64,000 nucleotides of DNA from Thalassospira profundimaris WP0211 (lineage in GTDB: Bacteria; Pseudomonadota; Alphaproteobacteria; Rhodospirillales; Thalassospiraceae): contig NZ_AMRN01000010.1 in assembly GCF_000300275.1 (NCBI RefSeq), positions 105,756 to 169,755 of the forward strand, given 5' to 3'. Numbering within the stretch: position 1 is the first letter of the stretch; every line of letters begins with the position of its first letter. The position numbers and the translations under genes were made by a program. Shown piece by piece: positions 1-7,396 of the stretch. Under the pieces are notes generated by a model, which did not search any database, was not told where the DNA came from, and worked only from the letters and a program-made list of their open reading frames with translations.

Positions 1-26
1 TGGCCACCCTTAATGATCAAAAGAAA

Positions 27-54
27 CAGGCTGGCACATCTGCCAGCCTGTTTT
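27..54. terminator. Bidirectional hairpin terminator
   Basis: A perfect 10-bp stem (CAGGCTGGCA / TGCCAGCCTG) with a 4-nt loop is followed by T residues on the plus strand and preceded by A residues, so it can end transcripts from both sides. On the minus strand it lies just beyond the stop codon of the flavin-binding protein gene. Confidence 0.8.
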
Positions 55-58
55 GCGT

Positions 59-703
59 TTAACTGCGTTGATATCCTTTGCCCTCGAACCCGGGCTTGAT
101 GCGCGCATCGTCCACTGGTGCGCCCCACGTCGTTGTGCAGGGCAGGACACCGGCCCAGACAGACCAGTCGTAGTCTTCTTCGTCATCGACCGGATCGCCG
201 GCCCGGACCTTTGCCGAAACCTGGTCCAGATCAAAACCCAAGAACATGGTTGCCTTGAGTTCCTGTTTGTTGGGATGACGGATGTGGTCCCACCGGCCCG
301 GTTCCAGTTTTTCGGTAAACAGCCGGGAATGTTCCATCTTTTCGGCGTCATCACTCACCACTGTTCCTTTGCCATAAATTACGACCGAACGGTAATTGGC
401 CGAATGGTGAAACGCCGAACGGGCCATCACCAGACCATCCAGATGCGTGATGCACAGACAGGCTTCTGCCCCGTCTGCGATCGCGGCCAGAATGCGGTTC
501 TTTGACGCGCCATGGATATAGATCCGCTCCCCCACCCGCCAGTGGGCGGTCGGGATCATGGCGGGGCGCCCATTGACCACGGTTCCGACATGGCAAATCA
601 GGGCATCGTCGATAATGCCATGCACCTGATCGCGGTCATAACTGGCACGATTAGGCCCCCGGACAACTTTGGTGTGGGGATGGATTTCGTATTGATCGGA
701 CAT
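59..703 (-). CDS. Pyridoxamine 5'-phosphate oxidase-like flavin/nucleotide-binding protein
   Basis: The 214-residue product has the split-barrel FMN-binding layout of the PNPOx-like/NimA family. Near residues 35-60 it reads CHVGTVVNGRPAMIPTAHW, followed by an IYIHGASKNR stretch that normally contacts the phosphate of the flavin or nucleotide. Members are cytosolic flavoproteins, some of them reducing nitroimidazoles or pyridoxine-related compounds; the substrate here cannot be told. The start is supported by a GAGG ribosome site about 7 nt upstream of ATG. It is divergent from a MocR-type regulator across 119 bp, a common arrangement for MocR targets, so control by that regulator and a link to vitamin B6 are plausible but inferred. 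Confidence 0.8.
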   Translation of the reverse strand: MSDQYEIHPHTKVVRGPNRASYDRDQVHGIIDDALICHVGTVVNGRPAMIPTAHWRVGERIYIHGASKNRILAAIADGAEACLCITHLDGLVMARSAFHHSANYRSVVIYGKGTVVSDDAEKMEHSRLFTEKLEPGRWDHIRHPNKQELKATMFLGFDLDQVSAKVRAGDPVDDEEDYDWSVWAGVLPCTTTWGAPVDDARIKPGFEGKGYQRS

Positions 704-760
704 GGCGGGACCTCTTCGTCAAAAAATCAGGCGTCGAATTTGGCCCGATCATGGATCAAA

Positions 761-788
761 TTGGACTTTTCAAAAGGTCCATTATAAT
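761..788 (+). promoter_or_regulatory. Promoter of the MocR gene with an embedded dyad
   Basis: TTGGAC (761-766) and a perfect TATAAT (783-788) are separated by 16 bp. The spacer forms most of a dyad, GGAC-TTTTCAAAA-GGTCC, whose outer halves AATTGGAC and GGTCCATT resemble each other in inverted orientation. The promoter sits downstream of an in-frame ATG at 751, which is why the gene start is placed at 823. Autoregulation by the MocR protein, and control of the divergent gene, is inferred. Confidence 0.65.
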
Positions 789-822
789 AAAAGTGACAGA
801 ACCAATTTTCACCGGGGTCGCG

Positions 823-2343
823 ATGGTGCGCAGTGATTACAGCTGGATTTATCCAAGCCAGTCGGACAATACCGCCGATGATGGCGGCACCACCGCCTAT
901 CGCCGCCTGTATCACGGGATCAGATCGGCCATTCTGGATGGCCGATTGCATCCGGGCGAACGCCTTCCGGCCAGTCGGGATTTGGCCAAATCACTTGGTA
1001 TTTCGCGCAACACGGTGGTGACCAGTTTCGATCTGCTGACCTCGGAAGGCTATCTTGAAACCCGGGTCGGCGCCGGAAGCTTTGTTGCCAGCACCCTACC
1101 TGACCGGGATATGCAAACAGGCGACCACGGCCCAGGCAAAAAATCCCAGGCGGCAAATGATCGCCCGATACGGCTTAGTCAAAGTGCCACGCGCATGCTG
1201 GCCTATCAGCGACGCTTTCCGCGCTTTCGCATTGCCCGTCCATTCAACCCGGCGACACCCGATCTTGATGGTTTTCCGTTTGATCTTTGGGCGCGGTTGT
1301 TGCGCCGGTCGTGGCGGGCGCCCGATATTGATCTGACCATTCCCGACGATCCGCTTGGATTGCCGCTGCTGCGTTCTGAAATTGCCAAATGGTTGCGGCA
1401 ATCGCGCGGAGTGAATTGCAATGCCGATCAGGTGATGATTGTTTCGGGCGCGCAGCAGGCGCTTGACCTTGCCGCACGCGCCCTTGTCGATCCCGGCGAT
1501 ATCATCGCCACCGAAGACCCGGGCTATGAAGGCATTCGGGGCGTGCTGGCGGCAAGTGGGGCTGTGGTTCAGCCAATTACGGTTGATGAGGATGGCCTCG
1601 ACATCGAAGGCCTTGCGCAAACGCCTTCCCCGGCCCGGATTGTCGTCACCACGCCTTCACGGAACTATCCGTTGGGTACAACGCTTTCTCTTGCCCGACG
1701 CCTCGCCCTTTTGCAGTGGGCGCAGGATAATGATGCCTGGATTGTCGAGGATGATTATGACAGCGAGTATCGCTATGACGGGCCGCCGCTGTCATCGCTG
1801 CAAGGACTGGATACCGACAACCGCGTGATCTATGTCGGCACGTTTTCGCGCGTACTGTTCCCCGGTATCCGGCTTGGCTACCTTGTGCTGCCTCCCGCAC
1901 TGGTTCCGGCCTTTCGCGGCATTCGCGGTTTTGCCGATGGCGTCCCGGCACCGACAACACAGGCCGCCCTTGGTGCCTTTTTCGCCGAGGGGCATTTTGG
2001 CAGTCACGTGCGCAAGATGCGCCTGCGCTACGGCGAACGGCGTTCGCACCTTAAAAACCTGATCACGGCGGACGCATCCGATATCCTGTCGGTGATGCCC
2101 TCTGATGGCGGATTGCATCTTTGCGCACGTTTGATCGGCGATCAGGACGACATAGAAATGCAGGAAGCCTTGGTAAAGGCGGACCTTGATTGTCGTGCAT
2201 TGTCTTCATATTTCCACGATCCGCGGTCAAAAAATGGACCGGAACCCGTGCGCGGTCTTGTGCTTGGTTTCGCCGGATGGAAAAAAGATGTGCTTTCGGA
2301 AAGTTTCAGTGAACTGGTCAGAACCATCAGACGTAAGTCTTGA
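823..2343 (+). CDS. MocR/PdxR-family transcriptional regulator (GntR HTH + aminotransferase fold)
   Basis: The 506-residue protein starts with a GntR-type winged helix (about residues 17-90, with the ILDGRLHPGERLPASRDLAK and SRNTVV segments) and continues as a type I PLP aminotransferase domain. Recognisable there are VEDDYDSEYRYDG and the Schiff-base lysine region near YVGTFSRVLFPGIRLGY. In this last segment the residue after FS is arginine, where active aminotransferases commonly have a lysine in SxSK, so PLP binding or chemistry may be altered. MocR proteins sense PLP or amino-compound adducts and control B6, GABA or taurine genes. The start at 823 follows a GGGG-rich ribosome site and lies after the promoter. 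The divergent PNPOx-like gene is the likely target (inference). Confidence 0.85.
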   Translation: MVRSDYSWIYPSQSDNTADDGGTTAYRRLYHGIRSAILDGRLHPGERLPASRDLAKSLGISRNTVVTSFDLLTSEGYLETRVGAGSFVASTLPDRDMQTGDHGPGKKSQAANDRPIRLSQSATRMLAYQRRFPRFRIARPFNPATPDLDGFPFDLWARLLRRSWRAPDIDLTIPDDPLGLPLLRSEIAKWLRQSRGVNCNADQVMIVSGAQQALDLAARALVDPGDIIATEDPGYEGIRGVLAASGAVVQPITVDEDGLDIEGLAQTPSPARIVVTTPSRNYPLGTTLSLARRLALLQWAQDNDAWIVEDDYDSEYRYDGPPLSSLQGLDTDNRVIYVGTFSRVLFPGIRLGYLVLPPALVPAFRGIRGFADGVPAPTTQAALGAFFAEGHFGSHVRKMRLRYGERRSHLKNLITADASDILSVMPSDGGLHLCARLIGDQDDIEMQEALVKADLDCRALSSYFHDPRSKNGPEPVRGLVLGFAGWKKDVLSESFSELVRTIRRKS

Positions 2344-2357
2344 TGTACCCCGAGCCA

Positions 2358-2410
2358 GAGAGAGCGGCACGACTTCCCTCTAGATGCTGTCACAGTCGTG
2401 ACGCTCTCTC
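2358..2410. repeat. Long stem-loop between mocR and the photolyase gene
   Basis: Arms 2358-2373 and 2395-2410 are complementary at 15 of 16 positions (GAGAGAGCG and CACGAC against GTCGTG and CGCTCTCTC), around a 21-nt loop. There is no T-run after either arm, so it is not a textbook intrinsic terminator. It may still end mocR transcripts, protect a 3' end, or act in the photolyase leader. Confidence 0.6.
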
Positions 2411-2461
2411 CCCTCCGGCTTACAATCCCCCCGAAATGCACCAAAAAACACAGGAAGACAG

Positions 2462-3940
2462 ATGACCGAACGCCCGATCGCCGTGATGTGGTTTCGAAAC
2501 GACCTGCGACTGGCGGACAATCCGGCCCTTTTGGCAGCGGTCAAATGGGCCAAGGAAAATGACGGTGCTGTCCTTCCGGTTTTTATTCTGGATGACGTGA
2601 TTTCAGATCAACTTGGCGGCGCGACGAAATGGTGGCTGGAAAAGAGCCTGACGGCGCTGAACCGCAATATCGCCGATCTTGGCGACACAAAGTCTGATCG
2701 CGCCCTGCGCCTGTTTAAAGGGAATGCAAAAACCGTTCTGGAAACCATTGCCGATGACAAATCGGTCAAGGCGGTGTTCTGGAACCGGCTTTATGACAAG
2801 CCATCGACCAAGCGCGATACCGAGATCAAGGCAGCCCTTCAGAACCACGGTCTGACCTGCGAAAGTCATAAGGCCAACCTTTTGTTTGAACCGTGGGACG
2901 TCAAAACCGGATCAGACACCGATTTCAAGGTCTATAGCCCGTTCTGGCGGGCGTGCCTGAAGCTCCCCACCCCGCGCGAACCAAAGTCCGCCCCCGAAAG
3001 CCTTGCGCTGTTCAAGGGCGAGGTTGATGAACAAATCAACATCGCCGACTTCGACCTGTCGCCAAAGCCGGTGAATTGGGCCGGTGGCCTTGAGGAGCGT
3101 TTCAGCCCCGGCGAACAAGGCGCGAAAGACCAGCTGTTTGACTTCATCGATGATCGTCTTACCGATTATGCCGATCTGCGCGACCGCCCGGACCGTCGGG
3201 TAACGTCGGAACTCTCGCCGCATTTGCGCTTTGGTGAAATCAGCCCCTATCAGGTCTGGCATGCCGCTAACCACTATGCCGATGCCAATCCGGGCAAGGG
3301 CAAGACCGCCTCGAAATTCATCGCCGAACTCGGCTGGCGGGAATTCGCCCATCACATCCTGTATCACGCAACCGATCTGCGTTCTGTCCCACTTCAAGGC
3401 CAGTTCAAGCATTTCCCGTGGTCAGATGACGCAAAGGGCCTTCGCGCCTGGCAAAAGGGCCAGACAGGTTTTCCGATTGTCGATGCCGGCATGCGCGAAC
3501 TTTGGCATACGGGCTATATGCATAACCGGGTTCGGATGATTGTGGGTTCGATCCTGGTAAAGCACCTTTTGATCCATTGGCGCGATGGTCTGGCGTGGTT
3601 TGACGACACGCTTGTCGATGCCTGCCCGGCCAACAACCCGTTTTCATGGCAATGGATCGGCGGTTGCGGGGCAGATGCCGCCCCCTATTTCCGCATTTTC
3701 AACCCGGTGCTTCAGGGCGAAAAGTTTGATCCCAAGGGCGAGTATGTCCGTCAATGGGTACCGGAACTGCGTGACATGCCCGAACAATATATCCACAAAC
3801 CGTGGGAAGCCTCCCCGCTCATCCTCAAGGCCGCTGACGTGACGTTAGGCAAAACCTATCCCGAGCCCCTGATAGGGCTCAAGGAAGGCCGTGAGCGGGC
3901 TCTTGAAGCCTATCAGGATATGAAAAAGGCTGCCGGGTGA
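2462..3940 (+). CDS. phrB: Deoxyribodipyrimidine photo-lyase (class I cryptochrome/photolyase family)
   Basis: The 492-residue length is typical. The N-terminal alpha/beta photolyase domain begins VMWFRNDLRLADNPAL, and the C-terminal FAD-binding helical domain shows GWREFAHHIL, GFPIVDAGMRELWHTGYMHNR and SWQWIGGCGADAAPYFRIFN. The last segment carries tryptophans of the electron-transfer chain and flavin contacts. The enzyme uses blue or near-UV light to split cyclobutane pyrimidine dimers through reduced FAD. It starts 8 nt after an AGGAAGAC ribosome site. No other repair gene is adjacent. A cryptochrome-type sensory role cannot be excluded from sequence alone, but the FAD-domain motifs fit a repair enzyme. 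Confidence 0.93.
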   Translation: MTERPIAVMWFRNDLRLADNPALLAAVKWAKENDGAVLPVFILDDVISDQLGGATKWWLEKSLTALNRNIADLGDTKSDRALRLFKGNAKTVLETIADDKSVKAVFWNRLYDKPSTKRDTEIKAALQNHGLTCESHKANLLFEPWDVKTGSDTDFKVYSPFWRACLKLPTPREPKSAPESLALFKGEVDEQINIADFDLSPKPVNWAGGLEERFSPGEQGAKDQLFDFIDDRLTDYADLRDRPDRRVTSELSPHLRFGEISPYQVWHAANHYADANPGKGKTASKFIAELGWREFAHHILYHATDLRSVPLQGQFKHFPWSDDAKGLRAWQKGQTGFPIVDAGMRELWHTGYMHNRVRMIVGSILVKHLLIHWRDGLAWFDDTLVDACPANNPFSWQWIGGCGADAAPYFRIFNPVLQGEKFDPKGEYVRQWVPELRDMPEQYIHKPWEASPLILKAADVTLGKTYPEPLIGLKEGRERALEAYQDMKKAAG

Positions 3941-3954
3941 TCCCGACAGCCTTT
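3925..3954. terminator. Bidirectional terminator overlapping the phrB stop codon
   Basis: AAAGGCTG-CCGGG and CCCG-ACAGCCTTT form a stem with one mismatch around the TGA stop of phrB. It is flanked by A- and T-rich ends and lies between two convergent genes, so it can serve both. Confidence 0.7.
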
Positions 3955-3977
3955 CGCATTACCGACGCACACGGTGC

Positions 3978-5525
3978 CTATTTCCAGAAAACCTTCTGAT
4001 CGATGAAATCGTGCATCGCGTCTTCGATGCCCTCAAGACGATGATCAGCACGTGCGCCGAACCAGCCCGATATCAGACCGACCGCAATCATCCCGTCTTT
4101 TGAAAGTTGTGGTGCCAGTGCCATCAAACGCGCTTCGGCAACGGCGGCGTCCTGAAGCTGGCCCAGGATTTCCTGCATCGTCGTCAATTTGCTGCGGAAC
4201 TTCTTGACCTTTTTTGACCCGTAAATGGCCCCGAAGAACTCCGTCCCATAGCGCATCTGTTTGACATCAAGACGAAGCGCATGAAGTTGTGGCGTTGTCA
4301 GACCCGCAACGTGATCACCGCGTTTGGTGACCCGTTTATAGGCCTGCTCCAGAAGCGGTTCGGCCATTTCCGACACAGGTGCGGCCATCGCCTTCATTTG
4401 CGCGGCACTCGCCCCTGATGCCCAACGCGAATAGCTTGCCCACGCACCAAGCAGCAAAAGCAACTGCCCGTATTCCGGTTGATCGAGCATATGCCGTGCG
4501 TTTGCAAGGGCGGCTTCGCGTTGCTTTTCGGCGGCCTTGCGCAGCTCCGCCACACCTGCATGATCCGGGAAGCGCTCCTCGATCATTGGAAGCGTCTCGG
4601 TCAGGAACACATCCCAATCTCGCAGGCCATCAAGCCCCTTGCTGCACAGTTTCAACAACCGGCGCAGCAATACGGCCTCACCCGCAGGCAGGTTTTTCTT
4701 AAACAGGTTCAAGGCAACGCGCAGGCGGCGCATGCCAACCCGCATCTGATGACACCCTTCGATATCAAGGTCCTGACGCACGCAGACCTCGTTACTGAGG
4801 ATCATGCGAAGCCCCTGCGCGATCACGGCACGAAATGCGGTTTCCGCCGACATATCCGGGGTCAGTTTCACTGCCGCCGCCCGATAGGCACCCGGCCCAT
4901 TGCCAAGATAGAGGTCGCGTCCGCGCGACGCCTTGGACCGCATGCTCAGTAACAGCGGCACGGTCCTTTGCAGCTCAAGTGCAAGGTCAAAAAGGGCTGC
5001 CGGATGGCCTTCCTTGAGCTCGAACTCGACCTCGGAGATCGGCACTTCCTTCTCGCCGGATCGGACAACACCCTGATCAATGGCAAGTTCAATCACCGCA
5101 TCGCGATAGGTCAGATCCACCGCCCCGCGCTTAAGGTCGCTTTCGAAAATGCGGTCGATCTTCTTTTTCTTCACAAACTTCTTCAGAAGCTTTTTGACGT
5201 CCTTGTCGGTAAACCGGTCAAGATCAAGAACACCTTCTTCAAGCTCGACCGTCCATTCATTACGTTCGGGAAGCGCCTCGCGCAGGCCGTTGGTCGCCTT
5301 GATGGTCTGCTCCCAACCATTCGCGCCCTTCTTGCGCAGACGAACCGCCAGGCCCTTTTCAGCCAGCGAGAGTTTCGGCGTGTCATGATAGATGGAGACA
5401 AGGTGGGTGGTCACCAGACGACGACCTTCCTTGACCTCGCGCAGGACCGGCGCGTTTTTAAGACGCGCGACATGTTTCGGATCGATGCGAAGTTTGAGTT
5501 CGATCTCGATCTGCTTCTCGGCCAT
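3978..5525 (-). CDS. CYTH and CHAD domain-containing protein (inorganic triphosphatase-like)
   Basis: The 515-residue protein starts with the CYTH signature IEIELKLRI (residues 6-14), followed by the beta-tunnel basic and acidic residues (for example RLRKKG, WTVELEEG and EVEFELKEG). A CHAD helical domain fills the C-terminal 300 residues, with MRVGMRRLRVALNLFKK and LHALRLDVKQMRYGTEFF carrying conserved histidines and arginines. CYTH tunnels hydrolyse or bind triphosphates, and CHAD domains bind polyphosphate granules, so a role in inorganic tri- or polyphosphate metabolism is likely. It is a single-gene unit, convergent with phrB. Confidence 0.9.
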   Translation of the reverse strand: MAEKQIEIELKLRIDPKHVARLKNAPVLREVKEGRRLVTTHLVSIYHDTPKLSLAEKGLAVRLRKKGANGWEQTIKATNGLREALPERNEWTVELEEGVLDLDRFTDKDVKKLLKKFVKKKKIDRIFESDLKRGAVDLTYRDAVIELAIDQGVVRSGEKEVPISEVEFELKEGHPAALFDLALELQRTVPLLLSMRSKASRGRDLYLGNGPGAYRAAAVKLTPDMSAETAFRAVIAQGLRMILSNEVCVRQDLDIEGCHQMRVGMRRLRVALNLFKKNLPAGEAVLLRRLLKLCSKGLDGLRDWDVFLTETLPMIEERFPDHAGVAELRKAAEKQREAALANARHMLDQPEYGQLLLLLGAWASYSRWASGASAAQMKAMAAPVSEMAEPLLEQAYKRVTKRGDHVAGLTTPQLHALRLDVKQMRYGTEFFGAIYGSKKVKKFRSKLTTMQEILGQLQDAAVAEARLMALAPQLSKDGMIAVGLISGWFGARADHRLEGIEDAMHDFIDQKVFWK

Positions 5526-5944
5526 CTGGTTCCCCTAAGCGAGTTATTGTCACAGCGCGACGTCGCGCTGTTCCGCCACCAAGTAGTAACCAATTTTATG
5601 TTTCAGCGGGTTGAAACAAGAAGCGGGAATGATGGTAGCGGAATGTAAGATTTTCGCAACAAAAGGCAGAAACGCCCCCAAAATCAAGCCTTAAAAGACC
5701 GATCAGCATTTTGCACAACCCTCTGTTTTCATTTGAAAACAAATAGAGGCAATCAGGTTCATTTGATGCAGGTTGCTTGCACATACCTTGCGCATTCACC
5801 CCTAACACAGACCCTTTCAAGTCGTTGATGCAAGGGCGATTCTGAACGGTTGCATCGTCATATATTGATAACAGTTTCGCACCGTTTGCGAATTGCGTTT
5901 TGTCAGTTACAGTCTGTTCAAATTCAATCTGCCAGAGGGCGAAG
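5526..5944. other. Intergenic region between divergent CHAD and lipoprotein genes
   Basis: These 419 bp must hold the promoters of both divergent genes. It is AT-richer than its flanks. I find no convincing -35/-10 pair, no RNA gene, and no ORF with a ribosome site on either strand. Confidence 0.4.
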
Positions 5945-6400
5945 ATGCTTAGCCGTAGCCACACTTTCAAGACCGCCCTGATCATGGGGATTGCAATGCT
6001 GATCAGCGGCTGCAAAACAACAACCACCACAAGCACCCCTGAAATCAGCTATGACGCATGGCAGGCCAAACAATCGGCATCGACAGTGCCCTACAGCACC
6101 AACACCATGGTCAAAATCAATCTGAACTGGTCGCGCATCGGGCCGTTTTCACGCTATGACACCTGGGTGCGGGCCAACGCCTTTGGCGGGATGTTTGATG
6201 TTTATGGCGCGCAAACTTGCCTTGGCAAATTTGTCCGCGATGATCGACTGGCCCCCGCCCATGGCTGGTGGGAACTGATTTGCCAGGATGACAGCTACGC
6301 CGCCGGAAAATTTCAGCTGACCGAACAGGGAAACATTCTGGGCATCGGTAATGCGATTAATGGCGAGAAGGTCGGGTTTGACCTGCCTATCCCAAATTGA
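5945..6400 (+). CDS. Small secreted lipoprotein, copy 1 of a tandem pair
   Basis: The 151-residue product has a lipoprotein signal peptide with lipobox LISGC (cysteine near residue 24), followed by a threonine-rich linker (KTTTTTSTPE). The mature part reads VKINLNWSRIGPFSRYD and VYGAQTC and ends in a WELICQDD / GKFQL pattern. I do not recognise the family. Two cysteines in the mature part (QTC, LIC) could form a disulfide in the periplasm. The ATG at 5945 was chosen because the upstream in-frame ATG would bury the signal peptide. A paralogue follows 115 bp downstream. Confidence 0.75.
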   Translation: MLSRSHTFKTALIMGIAMLISGCKTTTTTSTPEISYDAWQAKQSASTVPYSTNTMVKINLNWSRIGPFSRYDTWVRANAFGGMFDVYGAQTCLGKFVRDDRLAPAHGWWELICQDDSYAAGKFQLTEQGNILGIGNAINGEKVGFDLPIPN

Positions 6401-6515
6401 GTTCGATCATTAAAATAACGCACGCGCTCTAAATCGACCAAAACAGTTACGTTACTTGCGCATCGACCCCACAGCCGTAAAGTAACAAAGAAACTGTCGA
6501 TAGACTGGAGAGCAC

Positions 6516-6944
6516 ATGCGTATTCGGCCAATGACCGCCATGATCAGCTTGGGAGCCTGCCTTTCCTTAAGCAGTTGCGCAAGCCCACCTCAACCAGAAA
6601 CTTCGATCCCCCAGACGGAGCTTGAAGATTCTTATCCCCGAAAAGGTGTCGTAAAGATCAGTATTGGCTGGCCGCGCCTAGGCCCTTTGACAAGCTACGA
6701 TGCCTTGGTTCAAGCCAACGAAGCCGAAGGCAAGATTGAAGTATATGGCGAACAAACCTGCCGAGGCAGGTTTGAGTACACGAGCGAAGTACCTGATTTC
6801 GATGGCTTGTGGGAATTGTTTTGCGGCGACGATGGTAACTATGCAGGCGGTTTCTTCCAGCTCAATGACCAAGGCACTATAATCGCGTCCGGCATTGATT
6901 TGTACGATACACAGATTTCGTTCACCCTGCCGGTTCCGAACTGA
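6516..6944 (+). CDS. Small secreted lipoprotein, copy 2 of a tandem pair
   Basis: The 142-residue product has a signal peptide with lipobox LSSC (cysteine near residue 22). Its mature domain aligns along its length with the preceding gene: VKISIGWPRLGPLTSYD, VYGEQTC, WELFCGDD and FQLNDQG, both ending LPxPN. The pair arose by duplication and has diverged strongly, but the two cysteines and the tryptophan-glutamate core are kept. The function is unknown; the protein is presumably anchored in the outer membrane or periplasm. An AG-rich ribosome site (GGAGAG) lies just upstream of the ATG. Confidence 0.75.
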   Translation: MRIRPMTAMISLGACLSLSSCASPPQPETSIPQTELEDSYPRKGVVKISIGWPRLGPLTSYDALVQANEAEGKIEVYGEQTCRGRFEYTSEVPDFDGLWELFCGDDGNYAGGFFQLNDQGTIIASGIDLYDTQISFTLPVPN

Positions 6945-6960
6945 TTGGGCGCAAAAACAA

Positions 6961-6989
6961 AAAACCCGGCCAGAAGGCCGGGTTTTTTT
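6961..6989 (+). terminator. Intrinsic terminator of the lipoprotein pair
   Basis: AAAACCCGGCC and GGCCGGGTTTT form a perfect 11-bp stem with a 4-nt loop and seven T residues. It lies 16 nt after the second lipoprotein gene. The A-run on the other side may also end transcripts reading through tRNA-Phe. Confidence 0.9.
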
Positions 6990-7002
6990 GGCTACCGAAA
7001 GA

Positions 7003-7078
7003 TGGTGCCCAGGGGCGGACTCGAACCACCGACACGCGGATTTTCAGTCCACTGCTCTACCAACTGAGCTACCTGGGC
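7003..7078 (-). tRNA. tRNA-Phe (anticodon GAA)
   Basis: A 76-nt cloverleaf on the minus strand. The acceptor stem GCCCAGG pairs with CCTGGGC and is followed by an encoded ACCA end. The D-arm is AGCTCAGTTGGTAGAGC, the anticodon loop CTGAAAA gives GAA, and the T-arm reads GGTTCGAGTCC. Confidence 0.97.
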
Positions 7079-7129
7079 AAATCCGACTTTCGTCTCCGTT
7101 TCCGGAGTGTTCCCTGCGGAACGAGCGGG

Positions 7130-7158
7130 GTTATACAAACTCCTTTGGGGCTTGTCCA
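7130..7158 (-). promoter_or_regulatory. Promoter of tRNA-Phe
   Basis: On the minus strand TGGACA and TATAAC are separated by 17 bp, with a GC-rich stretch after the -10, placing transcription start about 45 nt before the tRNA. Confidence 0.6.
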
Positions 7159-7195
7159 GCCTCAAATCGCATTTTTTTTGCGATCACGCGTCGGA

Positions 7196-7396
7196 TTAAA
7201 ATTCTTCTTCATCTTCAAGGTCTTCGAGATACTCGGGCGGCTCGGCGGCGGGGATGGCGTAGCTTTCATTCATCCATTTGCCAAGGTCGAGATCCGCACA
7301 GCGTTTGGAGCAAAACGGCGTGTATTTTTCATCAGCCGGTTTGCCGCAAACCACGCAGTCGGAGCTGGCTGTTTTCGTTATCTTTTTTTCATTCAT
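7196..7396 (-). CDS. yacG: DNA gyrase inhibitor YacG (small zinc-finger protein)
   Basis: The 66-residue protein has a treble-clef zinc site: CVVC near residue 14 and CSKRC near residue 29, followed by the family signature ADLDLGKWMNESYAIP and an acidic tail (EDLEDEEEF). In Escherichia coli YacG binds GyrB and inhibits gyrase. The start at 7396 overlaps the end of the RNase G gene by 8 nt, implying translational coupling; a longer upstream frame would read inside that gene. The maf - RNase G - yacG order is common in alphaproteobacteria. Confidence 0.9.
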   Translation of the reverse strand: MNEKKITKTASSDCVVCGKPADEKYTPFCSKRCADLDLGKWMNESYAIPAAEPPEYLEDLEDEEEF

